DNA of 38,258 nucleotides from JAVBLV01 sp031553195 (GCA_031553195.1 JAVBLV010000043.1:1-38258), one strand, 5' to 3'; numbered from the stretch's first letter, positions 25,253-33,975 are shown. Notes: generated by a model from the sequence alone, not told the origin. Numbers and translations: made by a program.

Positions 25253-26020
25253 ATGTACGTTTTTATTTATGATAAAACTTTCGAGGGTTTGTTGACATTA
25301 GTATTTGAGTCTTTCCTTCAAAAAAAACAGCCAAGCATCATAATAGGGGAACAGACTCCCCTACCCTTGATTTACGACGAAATTATTTTTATTACTCCAG
25401 ACGAGGAAAAGGCGTCAAGGGTTTGGAAAGGTTTGAACAAAAAACTTTCGAAAGAAGCCTGCCGCATGTTAACCATTACTTTTTTATCCGAATTGCCCGA
25501 CATAGAGTTAATTATTTTCCATTATATTCGAAAAGCCTTTGAGAGTGAACTATCTATCGAAACTAATTTTGCAGACGAACACACATTAGAGTTATCGAAA
25601 ATCTACCGGAAAGTTTCCCGCGAAGCCGAACGCATGAGAATGTTTATCCGGTTCCAAAAAGCGGCCGACGATTTGTTTTTTGCGCCTATCGAACCCCTTT
25701 ACAATGTTATTCCACTCATCATAGAGCATTTTAAAGACCGCTTTGCCGATCAAAAATGGGTGATTTACGATCTTCGACGCAAATATGGCATTTATTATAA
25801 TCTGGACAAGGTACAAGAAATACGTTTTGAAGATCCGCAATTTAATTTGGAAAACGGAAGCCTCGACGAAGAATTAATGGCTGAAGATGAAAAGAAATTT
25901 CAAGCTCTGTGGAAAAACTATTTCAATTCCATGACAATCAAAGAGCGTATTAATCCTAAATTACACGTACAAATGTTACCTAAACGTTTCTGGAAATATC
26001 TGCCCGAAAAAAGAAGTTGA
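25253..26020 (+). CDS. TIGR03915 / DUF4130 family probable DNA metabolism protein
   Basis: This 255-aa cytoplasmic protein opens with MYVFIYDKTFEGLLTLVFES, the recurring start of the family, and has the conserved core VSREAERMRMFIRFQKA then FAPIEPLYNVIPLIIEHFKDRF and VIYDLRRKYGIYY (about 115-190). The family is defined by its linkage to the TIGR03916 radical SAM protein, which lies directly upstream here. In some species it is fused to a uracil-DNA-glycosylase-like domain; this copy ends near WKYLPEKRS without one, so the glycosylase part would have to be elsewhere or absent. The biochemical role is not established. Confidence 0.82.
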   Translation: MYVFIYDKTFEGLLTLVFESFLQKKQPSIIIGEQTPLPLIYDEIIFITPDEEKASRVWKGLNKKLSKEACRMLTITFLSELPDIELIIFHYIRKAFESELSIETNFADEHTLELSKIYRKVSREAERMRMFIRFQKAADDLFFAPIEPLYNVIPLIIEHFKDRFADQKWVIYDLRRKYGIYYNLDKVQEIRFEDPQFNLENGSLDEELMAEDEKKFQALWKNYFNSMTIKERINPKLHVQMLPKRFWKYLPEKRS

Positions 26021-26022
26021 AC

Positions 26023-26086
26023 GGTTTAAAAGTTGTAAAGTGTAAACGTTTATTGTCTCTTATTCCACAAACTTTATACTTTAACC
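26023..26086 (+). terminator. Imperfect hairpin after the TIGR03915 gene
   Basis: GGTTTAAA...GTAAAGTGTAAAC near 26023-26046 can pair imperfectly with ACTTTATACTTTAACC near 26071-26086. There is no clean T-run. It is AT-rich and may be a weak transcription stop before the MFS promoter. Confidence 0.3.
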
Positions 26087-26158
26087 ATAAGCGACTATTC
26101 CAATTCAATCCTTCAATAATTCAATAATTCGATCTTTTAACAATAAGCAAACTTTCCC

Positions 26159-26166
26159 TACCTTTG
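26159..26166 (+). promoter_or_regulatory. -7 promoter box deciding the MFS start
   Basis: TACCTTTG is a perfect TAnnTTTG box; a T-rich TTTT at 26135-26138 lies about 20 bp before it as a weak -33. Transcription should begin near 26172, after the in-frame TTG inside the box (26164). The first usable start is therefore ATG 26182, with a leader of about 10 nt. Confidence 0.7.
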
Positions 26167-26181
26167 CAGCCAAAAAAAATC

Positions 26182-27564
26182 ATGCCGTCAAAGCCGATTA
26201 ATCCTAATAAGGCCCTGTTAACCTTGTGTATGGCCGCTTTCTTAGTGCCATTTATGGGGGCGTCTATTAATTTGGCATTACCCGACATCGGCAAACAATT
26301 TTCACTGAACGCCGTCACTTTATCTTGGATTTCAACCGCTTATCTTATTTCAACCGCCATTTTTCAGATTCCGTTTGCCCGGATTGCCGATCTAGTTGGG
26401 CGTAAACGAATTTTTATGTCTGGCGTCTTCCTCTTTTCCATTAGCTCCTTTTTATGCGGATTTTCAAACTCCGGCTTCATGTTAATTGCTTTCCGGATTT
26501 TATTGGGGTTAGGCAGCGCCATGCTATTTTGCACCAACATAGCCATTCTGACTTCTATTTTTCCGGCTAGCCAAAGAGGAAAAATTCTTGGTATCAACAC
26601 AGTAGTCGTTTATTTATCTCTGGCTTCCGGACCCTTTCTGGGAGGATTATTAACGCATTATTTGGGGTGGCAAAGCATTTTTATTGTATGCGGTTTTATG
26701 GGATTATTTATTGTAGGACTTTCTTTCTTTTTCCTCAACGGGGAATGGATAGAAAGCAAAGGCGAAAAATTCGATTGGCTAGGTTCCGTTATTTACGGCA
26801 TTTCTTTATTTGGTTTGATATTCGGATTTTCCCAATTGCCGAATATAAGCGGAATTATCTGTCTGGCAGGGGGAATTATCGGCTTTGCGTTATTTGGTTT
26901 ACAAGAGAGTCGTTGCGCGTACCCTGTATTCAATTTAAAACTATTTAAAGGGAATAAAGTTTTTATTTTTTCTTCATTGGCCGCTCTTATCAATTATGCT
27001 TCAACTTTTGCCATTGTATTTTTGATAAGCCTTTATTTGCAATATATCAGAGGTTTGGATGCCAGCGCCGCCGGATTTATTTTGATTACGCAAGCAGCCG
27101 TTCAAGCTTTATGTTCGTATTTTTCAGGGAAATACTCCGACAAAACATCGCCTTTCAAATTAGCGACATCCGGTATGTTGGTTATTGTGTGCGGACTTAT
27201 CGGACTTATTTTTCTATCGTCGACAACTCCATTGTATTTCTTGATTATCTTGTTGGTTTTATTAGGAATTGGATTCGGGCTTTTTTCTTCGCCCAATATG
27301 AACATTATTATGAGTTCCGTAGACAAAAAATTATACGGACAAGCTTCTGCAACAACGGGAACAGTGAGGCTCGTGGGGCAATCGTTTAGTATGGGCATCG
27401 CTACTATGGCCATCTACAGTCAAGTCGGAAATAAAGAAATTACGCCTGAATTATATCCTCAATTTATGGATAGCATTCATATTGCGCTTATTGTCTTTTT
27501 AGTTTTATGTATTATAGGAACTTATGCTTCAACCGTAAGCAACAAAAACAAAGTAAAAAATTAA
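26182..27564 (+). CDS. MFS drug exporter, EmrB/QacA (DHA2) type
   Basis: The 460-aa protein begins MPSKPINPNKALLTLCMAAF; the start is fixed by the promoter box overlapping the longer reading. It has about 14 hydrophobic segments, as in the DHA2 branch. Motif A appears as RIADLVGRKRIF between the second and third segments, and motif C-like GPFLGGLLTHYLGWQSIF marks an antiporter. ALPDIG in the first segment is typical of EmrB-like proteins. It likely exports toxic or antimicrobial compounds using proton motive force; the substrate cannot be told. No EmrA adaptor or TolC gene is adjacent. The DUF3943 gene follows after 22 bp, probably in the same transcript. Confidence 0.88.
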   Translation: MPSKPINPNKALLTLCMAAFLVPFMGASINLALPDIGKQFSLNAVTLSWISTAYLISTAIFQIPFARIADLVGRKRIFMSGVFLFSISSFLCGFSNSGFMLIAFRILLGLGSAMLFCTNIAILTSIFPASQRGKILGINTVVVYLSLASGPFLGGLLTHYLGWQSIFIVCGFMGLFIVGLSFFFLNGEWIESKGEKFDWLGSVIYGISLFGLIFGFSQLPNISGIICLAGGIIGFALFGLQESRCAYPVFNLKLFKGNKVFIFSSLAALINYASTFAIVFLISLYLQYIRGLDASAAGFILITQAAVQALCSYFSGKYSDKTSPFKLATSGMLVIVCGLIGLIFLSSTTPLYFLIILLVLLGIGFGLFSSPNMNIIMSSVDKKLYGQASATTGTVRLVGQSFSMGIATMAIYSQVGNKEITPELYPQFMDSIHIALIVFLVLCIIGTYASTVSNKNKVKN

Positions 27565-27586
27565 GATAAAACACTCTGGCGCCGAC

Positions 27587-29080
27587 ATGTTGAATTTTAT
27601 AAAATATATTCTTGTTTTATCTTTTTTGCTTCTGCCTTTTGGCGCAATATCTCAAGAAGAACTTTCTAATCTAAATAATAAACCTTATTCTTCGGACACC
27701 ATTATGCTACCGCCCAAAAGGCCTTGGCTGGCCGCAGGAGAAGCGGCGGCAAGCAATTTGGCGTTATGGGCTTTTTGCCGGTTTGCACTTGAAGGCGATT
27801 ATGCCTACATCAGCATTAATACGATGAAGAGAAATCTCCAAAAAGGATTTCATTGGGACAACGATAAATTTTCAACAAATTTATTTAGCCACCCCTATCA
27901 TGGATCATTCTACTACAGCGCCGCCCGTTCCAACGGAATGAATTTCTGGAAATCGGGAATATATGCTTTTGGCGGTAGCCTGATGTGGGAATTGTTTATG
28001 GAAAACGAATTACCAGCAACCAATGATTTGTTTTCGACCTCTATAGGAGGAATGGCCATGGGCGAGTCTCTGTACCGGGTTTCCGACTTAATATTGGACA
28101 ACCGGACTTGGGGATGGAATCGTTTGGTCCGGGAATGTCTGGGATTTACCTTATCGCCGGGAAGAGGACTTACAAGAGTCCTTACAGGAGAGTCCTGGAA
28201 AAGATCAGGAAATTCAGGCCGCCAATTTTCTATCCCTGAAATAGAATTTGAGCTATCGGGCGGAACAAGAGCGCTGGAAATATGGAATTTACAAGAGGAT
28301 ACTTTTGACGACGACGTTATCGGGTTTTGCTTAAACGCGCAAGTAAATTACGGCGATCTTTTCGATGATGAAAACTCAACTTCCTATAGTTATTTCTTTT
28401 TTTACAGCAATTTCAACATTCAAAGAAACCAACCCATTATCGGGCAACTTAACTTAATGGGCAGGTTATGGGGAAACCCTTTATATGAGACAGATAATAA
28501 TCAAATTGCTTTAGGCGCTTTCCAACATTTTGATTATTACAATTCGGATACGATAGCCAACGCAATAAAAGTACCCGGCACAAAGACTCCTTATAAAATA
28601 GGGAGCCCTGCCTCCGGAGGATTAGGCCTTGTTTGCAGCGGAAATATTTTCAATAAAATGTTTTCATACAATATGCAGGCTCACGCCAACGCCATCTTGA
28701 TCGGATGTAGTTTATCCGACTATTCTGCTGGGGAAGACCGCAATTATAATTGGGGAAGCGGTTATTCTGCCAAAGTAAAATTAAATTTGTCTTTTAAAGA
28801 TAAAATTAGCATCGATTTCAATAATTCTGTTTATCATATTTTTACATGGAACGGCTATTCGCCCGATAATACAAATCTCAATAAGGTATTTTATGCCGCA
28901 GGCGATAAATCCAACGCTATTTATTTTGTTATGGACACAAAATTTGGATACAAATTTAATGAAAAATGGAGCATTTATTGGCAGCGTTCCGATTACTTCC
29001 GCAAAACCCGCTATGCCTATTACCCTAATTTCTACTCCACCACTTCGGATACCCGGTTTTTGTTAGCGTATCGATTCTAA
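27587..29080 (+). CDS. DUF3943 outer-membrane-associated protein
   Basis: This 497-aa protein has a signal peptide (MLNFIKYILVLSFLLLPFGAISQ). The first 200 residues carry the DUF3943 pattern: KRPWLAAGEAAASNL, KGFHWDNDKFSTNLFSHPYHGS, SLMWELFMENELPATNDL. The rest is rich in alternating aromatic strands and ends in FLLAYRF, as in outer-membrane beta-barrels. Function is unknown; it is expected in the outer membrane. It follows the MFS exporter by 22 bp. Its TAA stop is immediately followed by a MITE fragment, so that insertion just missed the gene. Confidence 0.8.
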   Translation: MLNFIKYILVLSFLLLPFGAISQEELSNLNNKPYSSDTIMLPPKRPWLAAGEAAASNLALWAFCRFALEGDYAYISINTMKRNLQKGFHWDNDKFSTNLFSHPYHGSFYYSAARSNGMNFWKSGIYAFGGSLMWELFMENELPATNDLFSTSIGGMAMGESLYRVSDLILDNRTWGWNRLVRECLGFTLSPGRGLTRVLTGESWKRSGNSGRQFSIPEIEFELSGGTRALEIWNLQEDTFDDDVIGFCLNAQVNYGDLFDDENSTSYSYFFFYSNFNIQRNQPIIGQLNLMGRLWGNPLYETDNNQIALGAFQHFDYYNSDTIANAIKVPGTKTPYKIGSPASGGLGLVCSGNIFNKMFSYNMQAHANAILIGCSLSDYSAGEDRNYNWGSGYSAKVKLNLSFKDKISIDFNNSVYHIFTWNGYSPDNTNLNKVFYAAGDKSNAIYFVMDTKFGYKFNEKWSIYWQRSDYFRKTRYAYYPNFYSTTSDTRFLLAYRF

Positions 29081-29156
29081 GAAGTTGTTACACTATAAAG
29101 TATTTTGAATCCAAAAATGCTCTTTTTCGCCGGAATCTTTACAAATAACGATACTA
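29081..29156 (+). mobile_element. Truncated MITE copy next to a stop codon
   Basis: GAAGTTGTT at 29081 corresponds to the MITE end, and AAAGTATTTTGAATCCAAAA with the following CTCTTTTTCGCCGGAATC matches the first half of 23110-23266. Homology stops near 29156, so the right half is lost, and the end region is about 7 bp shorter than the intact copy. Confidence 0.65.
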
Positions 29157-29220
29157 GTGTCACGTCACTCGTCTAAGGTCGGATAAAGCCTTCTTAGCTT
29201 AACCCGGGCACTCTCCGTTG

Positions 29221-29530
29221 TGAACTGCCAATTGGAAATTCCAAACAAAACTGCAGAAAAAGTTAAGCGCTATTTTTATTGATTATCCAAAACTCATCTA
29301 TAGTCAAGTTCTCAAGAGCTGAATGACGTCTTTTTTTGTTATACCAGATTTCAATATATTCAAAAATTTGCAGTTTCATTTGTTCAGCAGTTAAAGTCCG
29401 ATTACCATAAATCATCTCACATTTTAGACTTCGAAAGAAACTTTCCGCTACAGCATTATCCCAACAATTATCTTTACGAGACATACTCTGTACTATTTTT
29501 CCTTTGATTTCGGTATGGAACTCTTCCGAT
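29221..29530 (-). mobile_element. IS3-family insertion sequence remnant
   Basis: The minus strand encodes the C-terminal end of an IS3-type OrfB transposase: YASEEFHTEIKG, then IVQSMSRKDNCWDNAVAESF (containing the last catalytic Glu of the DDE triad), then IWYNKKRRHSALENLT. Stop at 29263. An ATG lies at 29484, but the frame continues upstream to about 29530, where IS homology ends abruptly, so the N-terminal part, OrfA and the other two catalytic acids are missing. The outer IS end is probably near TGAACTGCCA at 29221. It is inactive. Confidence 0.85.
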
Positions 29531-29715
29531 GCGTATCGTCGGATTTACTGGAGATTCAAATATATGATTTACTCGGAAACAACGTAAAAAGCATACAAAA
29601 TATAAAAAGTAAGAAAATTGAAATTCAACGAGATAATCTTCCAAAAGGAATTTACTTGTTAAAAATCATTCACAACAAGGGCCTTATCTCAACAAGGAAA
29701 ATTGTTATCCAATAA
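29531..29715 (+). pseudogene. C-terminal remnant of a T9SS type A-sorted protein
   Basis: The plus strand encodes SSDLLEIQIYDLLGNNVKSI and, further on, LPKGIYLLKI..., ending STRKIVIQ, which is the last ~60 residues of a type A sorting domain. The in-frame ATG at 29515 lies in IS3-derived DNA and is not a real start. The body of the gene has been removed at the IS junction. A good terminator hairpin still follows at 29785. Confidence 0.8.
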
Positions 29716-29784
29716 AAAACAAAATACTGTAATGATATTTCGTAAATAAATTTGCTTTAATTTCTCGCATTGCTTTTCAGTTAT

Positions 29785-29816
29785 AACCTCGCATACTTTA
29801 AAGAATATGCGAGGTT
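29785..29816 (+). terminator. Terminator hairpin of the lost T9SS gene
   Basis: A perfect 11-bp stem pairs AACCTCGCATA (785-795) with TATGCGAGGTT (806-816) around a 10-nt loop, followed by TTATTCAT on the plus strand. It insulates the DUF4492-cyd promoter from upstream transcription. Confidence 0.7.
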
Positions 29817-29929
29817 TATTCATATTAAAAATGGCATTCCCCTCGTAATTTACAATACCTTTTATAGTATTTCCACCTCCACTCCCTAACAAACTTTCTT
29901 TATTCAAGCTTGTTTAAGAAACATTGGTT

Positions 29930-29959
29930 TTTGTTTCTAAAAAAAATGTGTTAAATTTG
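29930..29959 (+). promoter_or_regulatory. Promoter of the DUF4492-cydA operon
   Basis: TTTG at 29930-29933 (-33) and TAAATTTG at 29952-29959 (-7, TAnnTTTG) are 18 bp apart, the expected Bacteroidota layout. The start of transcription should be near 29966, about 20 nt before the DUF4492 ATG. Confidence 0.75.
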
Positions 29960-29986
29960 AACTTTTGATTGTCAAGTCTGAAAATT

Positions 29987-30199
29987 ATGCGCGCCAATCT
30001 TTTTAAACGGATTTTTTTATTTTATTACGAAGGATTTAAAAGCATGACTGTTGGAAAATCCTTGTGGATAATCATATTGATAAAACTTTTCATTATGTTT
30101 GTAGTATTGAAAATTTTCTTCTTTCCTAATTTTTTGAATTCCAAGTTCGACAATAAAAAAGATAAAGCCGATTATGTAATAGAAGAACTTACAAAATAG
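29987..30199 (+). CDS. DUF4492 small membrane protein of the cytochrome bd locus
   Basis: I start it at ATG 29987 (MRANLFKRIFLFYYEGFKSM), giving 70 aa; a TTG six codons earlier lies at or next to the predicted transcription start. The protein has an N-terminal basic amphipathic stretch with the family-typical FYYEGF.SMT.GK.LW segment, one hydrophobic helix (about 27-45), and a charged tail. DUF4492 proteins are usually encoded immediately upstream of cydA in Bacteroidota and may be a small oxidase-associated subunit, similar in position and size to CydX but not clearly related. Function is inferred from this conserved position only. Confidence 0.85.
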   Translation: MRANLFKRIFLFYYEGFKSMTVGKSLWIIILIKLFIMFVVLKIFFFPNFLNSKFDNKKDKADYVIEELTK

Positions 30200-30286
30200 A
30201 TATAAGTCAAAGCGTTATAACATTTAAACGTTATGAACGTTACAACATTACGAACTTTATAATCAAATAACCAAATCAACAATAAT

Positions 30287-31858
30287 ATGGAACACATTGA
30301 TATGAATTTAGTAGATTGGTCGCGACTGCAATTTGCGCTTACGGCAATTTATCATTGGCTTTTTGTGCCGCTTACCCTGGGCTTGGGTTTTATAGTGGCA
30401 TTTATGGAAACCATTTATGTCCGCACCGGAAACGAAGAGTGGAAACGCATTACCAAATTCTGGATGAAACTTTTTGCCATCAATTTTGCCATCGGCATAG
30501 CAACGGGTATTATACTTGAATTTGAGTTTGGAACCAACTGGTCTAACTATTCGTGGTTTGTAGGCGATATTTTCGGAGCCCCATTGGCCATTGAAGGGAT
30601 CTTCGCCTTCTTTATCGAATCAACCTTTTTTGCCGTTATGTTTTTTGGCTGGAATAAAGTAGGCAAAAAAGCCCACCTTTTATCCACGTGGATGGTCGCT
30701 TTCGGCGCCACGCTTTCGGCAGTATGGATTTTGATTGCCAACGGCTGGATGCAAAATCCCGTAGGTATGCACTTCAATCCTGATACGGCTCGCAACGAAA
30801 TGAATGATTTTTGGGCTGTGGTAACGAATCCGGCGGCAGTAGCTAAATTTTTTCATACCGCTTCATCATGCTATTTGCTGGGAAGCGTTTTTGTTATCGG
30901 AGTAAGTTCTTGGTTTTTAATAAAAAAACGAGAAACCTCTATGGCGCTCAAAAGTATCCGCGTGGCAGGTATTTTCGGATTGGTTATGTCTGTTATTACG
31001 GTTATTACCGGCGATACTTCCGCACATAACGTAGCTCAAAATCAGCCTATGAAATTAGCGGCTATGGAAGCCCTTTATGATGGGAAAACCAGCGTTGGGA
31101 TAAGCGTAATAGGCGCTTTAACGCCCGGACAAGAAGTCGGGAAAAAACAGGACGATGTACATATTTTCAATTTCGAAATCCCTAAAATGCTTTCATTTTT
31201 AAGTTTCCGCGACTTCAATGCCTTTGTTCCGGGAATTAACGATTTGGCTTTAGGAAACGAAGAGCAAAATATTCTTTCGGCAACCGAAAAAATGGCAAGA
31301 GGAAAAATTGCCATTCAAACCTTGCGTGATTATAAATTGGCGAAGAAGAACGGACAACAGTACCAAATTTCGGAAATTGGCAAGAAATTTGACAGGAATA
31401 CGCCTGAAGGGCAGGCCTTTTACAATAATTACTTCCGTTATTTCGGTTATGGCTATTTGAACGACGTAAATGATGTAGTTCCCAATGTTCCTTTGACGTA
31501 TTACAGTTTTCGTATCATGGTGGGCTTGGGCATGTGGTTTATTTTGTTATTCGCCTTGGTTTTGTTTTTCAGTTATAAAAAGAAGCTCGAAAACATGAAA
31601 ATCATGCATTGGGCTGCTTTACTTTCTATTCCATTGGTTTATATTGCTTCGCAAGCCGGCTGGATAGTGGCCGAAGTAGGCCGCCAACCATGGACGATTC
31701 AGGATACCATGCCTACCATTGCCGCCGTATCGCGATTAGATGCTTCGGCAGTGCAAATTACATTCTGGCTCTTTGCTGTACTGTTTACCATCTTACTTAT
31801 CGCAGAATTAACCATCTTAACCAAACAAATTAAAGCGGGACCAAAACAGGAGGAATAA
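30287..31858 (+). CDS. cydA: Cytochrome bd ubiquinol oxidase subunit I
   Basis: This 523-aa protein is a full-length CydA with about nine membrane helices. Heme ligands are present: His23 (AIYHWLF, E. coli His19), His190 (FFHTASS, E. coli His186) and Met411 in FRIMVGLGM (E. coli Met393). Glu103 and Glu111 of AIEGIFAFFIES match the proton-path glutamates, and EVGRQPWTI is the conserved quinol-side motif. The Q-loop is of the short type. With CydB it oxidises quinol and reduces O2 to water with very high oxygen affinity, giving microaerobic respiration and oxygen protection. A second in-frame ATG five codons on (MNLVDWSRLQF) is also possible. Its usual partner cydB does not follow directly but lies 4.86 kb downstream. 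Confidence 0.97.
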   Translation: MEHIDMNLVDWSRLQFALTAIYHWLFVPLTLGLGFIVAFMETIYVRTGNEEWKRITKFWMKLFAINFAIGIATGIILEFEFGTNWSNYSWFVGDIFGAPLAIEGIFAFFIESTFFAVMFFGWNKVGKKAHLLSTWMVAFGATLSAVWILIANGWMQNPVGMHFNPDTARNEMNDFWAVVTNPAAVAKFFHTASSCYLLGSVFVIGVSSWFLIKKRETSMALKSIRVAGIFGLVMSVITVITGDTSAHNVAQNQPMKLAAMEALYDGKTSVGISVIGALTPGQEVGKKQDDVHIFNFEIPKMLSFLSFRDFNAFVPGINDLALGNEEQNILSATEKMARGKIAIQTLRDYKLAKKNGQQYQISEIGKKFDRNTPEGQAFYNNYFRYFGYGYLNDVNDVVPNVPLTYYSFRIMVGLGMWFILLFALVLFFSYKKKLENMKIMHWAALLSIPLVYIASQAGWIVAEVGRQPWTIQDTMPTIAAVSRLDASAVQITFWLFAVLFTILLIAELTILTKQIKAGPKQEE

Positions 31859-31911
31859 AATTGTAGGTGGGTAAACAAGAACACAGAACAACTCGAAAAT
31901 TTTCAAGCACC

Positions 31912-33975
31912 ATGAACAAAATTACAATAAAATTAGACAAATTGGTATTATTGTTTTTGTGGGCAATACCATTCATTGTGCAAGCGGAAAGCCCTGTTCG
32001 TCCCGAAATAGGACCTCGGTATATTATCAATAAAACCAATGTTGTTTATATGGAAGATACCATAAGAAGGATTTTACACCCCGATATGGAAACATTTAGG
32101 ATATATACAAAAAGGGGATACAAACAACATTTGGCATTTGATAAAAACGGGGTATATTTTAGAGGACAGTTTATGGAAATAGACACCACAGGTTTAGAAA
32201 TCGTAGGAACATATAGAATTGACTACAAACCTGATATTTATGTTTGGAAAAATAAAAGCCAAGTATTTTATGAATTTGAAGAAATGAGAGGAGTGGATGC
32301 CCAAACATTTTATTCACTCGGAAACAAGTATTTCAAAGATACGAACGGAGTATATTACATCAACAAAAAAATTATGGATGCCGACCCGCTTACATTTTCG
32401 GCTGATTATAGTTCTTATTACGCTTATGACAAAAACTATATTTATAAAGAGGATCAACCTGTATACATCGACGGCGAAAAAGCCCAACCGGTAAATGATG
32501 GATTGTGGAAAACAAGCAAATTGGTCTATAAATCCTATTCCTTTGGTGGTTCGGCAGACAGAATGGATGCAAGTACATTAAAAAAATTATCTGGAAAATA
32601 CAGCATGGATAAAAATGCTGTGTATTATCAAGGCTATACGGTTCCTATTCCCCTAAAAAACTTTGATAAAATAAGAGTTTTTGAAAATTTCATTACCGAC
32701 GGAGAAAAAATATACAATTACTCTCTTGAATACACACAAAAATTTAACGGCCAACAGTTAGATGCTAAATCATTTGGCGTGCTCCCCTATTCAAATTATC
32801 TTTATGATAAAAATGGAATTTATTTTGCAGGTACTAGAATTAACAAAAATACCAACGAATATGGATATGTGTATATTAAAATTCCTTTTACCTATACATA
32901 TCCTGTAAAGGATAAAGACATAAATATCAAATGCACTCAACTCATTTACAATAATCAAGTGTATGATTATGAAACTGATAAGGTTTATAAAAATCTTTCT
33001 CCCACCACCCTCTCTCTAATTAAAAATTTAAAAGACGACCAAGATTATGACATGGTGCTTAACTTGGTAATAGATAGATACGGAGGAGCATTTGCAAAAA
33101 ATAAAGACGCTGTTTATTATGTAGGGTATCGTCCGGCAACTCAAAAATTAACAGGAGTGGATGTTCAAACATTTGAAGATATAAAGTACACAACCTATTG
33201 TAAAGACAAGAATAGTATTTTTTATTTCGATGATAGAAACAAAAAGTTTTATCCCATACATCGTAACACAGGAGAAGAAATGCAGTTCTATGCCGAATTT
33301 GCTTTAATTGGAGATACTTTATTTTATCGCAATAAGGCGCTGACAAAACCTTTCGGCAACGATATAGAATTATTCGATATTATGTACAGCGGAGAAGCTG
33401 AATACCGGAAATTAGTAGTATTTCCCAACAATTATACTCCTGATATTCATGATATTTATTATGTATTCAAAGACAAACAAGGTTATTGGAGAGTAAAACC
33501 GGAAGCAGATTCTGTATCGGTTCGTTATTTGGGGGACTTAATTGTAGGTATAGACCTAAACACAGCTAATCTTTACCATTTAACACGGAAAAATATAATT
33601 TATAGCAATCCTAACTACCAAATGTCGCAAGAAGAAAAAGACGAAATAGAGGTTTCGGAACCGATTTATGATTCGTGGGATGAAGCTCCTGAATTTCCCG
33701 GAAGAGAGATTGCTTTAATGGATTTTATCAAAAATACATTACAATATCCTGATATGGCAAAACGAACGGGATTGGAAGGAACTGTATACGTGGAATTTAT
33801 TGTTGAAAGAGATGGAAGTCTGACACAAATTAGGGTTCTGAGAAGAATTGGTAGCGGATGTGATGAAGAAGCTATCCGAATAGTTAAATCTATGCCCAAA
33901 TGGAAACCGGCAAAAAGAGGAGGAGAAGCCGTTCGTGTTTATCACCGGCTACCCATAAAATTTCAATTACAATAA
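31912..33975 (+). CDS. Exported DKNYY-repeat protein with C-terminal TonB domain
   Basis: Starting at ATG 31912 gives 687 aa with a signal peptide (MNKITIKLDKLVLLFLWAIP, cleavage likely after VQA). The long middle has about eight DKNYY-family units with the signature 'DKN.VYY' or 'DKNGIYF', such as FDKNGVYFRG, MDKNAVYYQG and YDKNGIYFAG. The last ~95 residues are a TonB C-terminal domain: FPGREIALMDFIKNTLQYPD, GTVYVEFIVERDGSLTQIRV, CDEEAIRIVKSMPKWKPAK. TonB domains contact outer-membrane receptors, but this protein has no obvious retained inner-membrane anchor, so true energy transduction is doubtful; it may act as a periplasmic scaffold. It begins 53 bp after cydA in the same direction. GC content is visibly lower than cydA. 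Confidence 0.8.
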   Translation: MNKITIKLDKLVLLFLWAIPFIVQAESPVRPEIGPRYIINKTNVVYMEDTIRRILHPDMETFRIYTKRGYKQHLAFDKNGVYFRGQFMEIDTTGLEIVGTYRIDYKPDIYVWKNKSQVFYEFEEMRGVDAQTFYSLGNKYFKDTNGVYYINKKIMDADPLTFSADYSSYYAYDKNYIYKEDQPVYIDGEKAQPVNDGLWKTSKLVYKSYSFGGSADRMDASTLKKLSGKYSMDKNAVYYQGYTVPIPLKNFDKIRVFENFITDGEKIYNYSLEYTQKFNGQQLDAKSFGVLPYSNYLYDKNGIYFAGTRINKNTNEYGYVYIKIPFTYTYPVKDKDINIKCTQLIYNNQVYDYETDKVYKNLSPTTLSLIKNLKDDQDYDMVLNLVIDRYGGAFAKNKDAVYYVGYRPATQKLTGVDVQTFEDIKYTTYCKDKNSIFYFDDRNKKFYPIHRNTGEEMQFYAEFALIGDTLFYRNKALTKPFGNDIELFDIMYSGEAEYRKLVVFPNNYTPDIHDIYYVFKDKQGYWRVKPEADSVSVRYLGDLIVGIDLNTANLYHLTRKNIIYSNPNYQMSQEEKDEIEVSEPIYDSWDEAPEFPGREIALMDFIKNTLQYPDMAKRTGLEGTVYVEFIVERDGSLTQIRVLRRIGSGCDEEAIRIVKSMPKWKPAKRGGEAVRVYHRLPIKFQLQ

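Noticed and set aside
29689..29907. 72-codon minus-strand frame with GGGNTIKGIVNYEGNAIFN
   Set aside because: It runs through the terminator hairpin at 29785-29816 and overlaps the T9SS remnant; no domain or promoter supports it, although part might be a gene relic.
30200..30286. Repeated CGTTA/AACATT words between DUF4492 and cydA
   Set aside because: The words (GCGTTATAAC, ACGTTATGAACGTTACAAC) are short and irregular, typical of AT-rich Bacteroidota spacers; no stable stem or operator symmetry is convincing.
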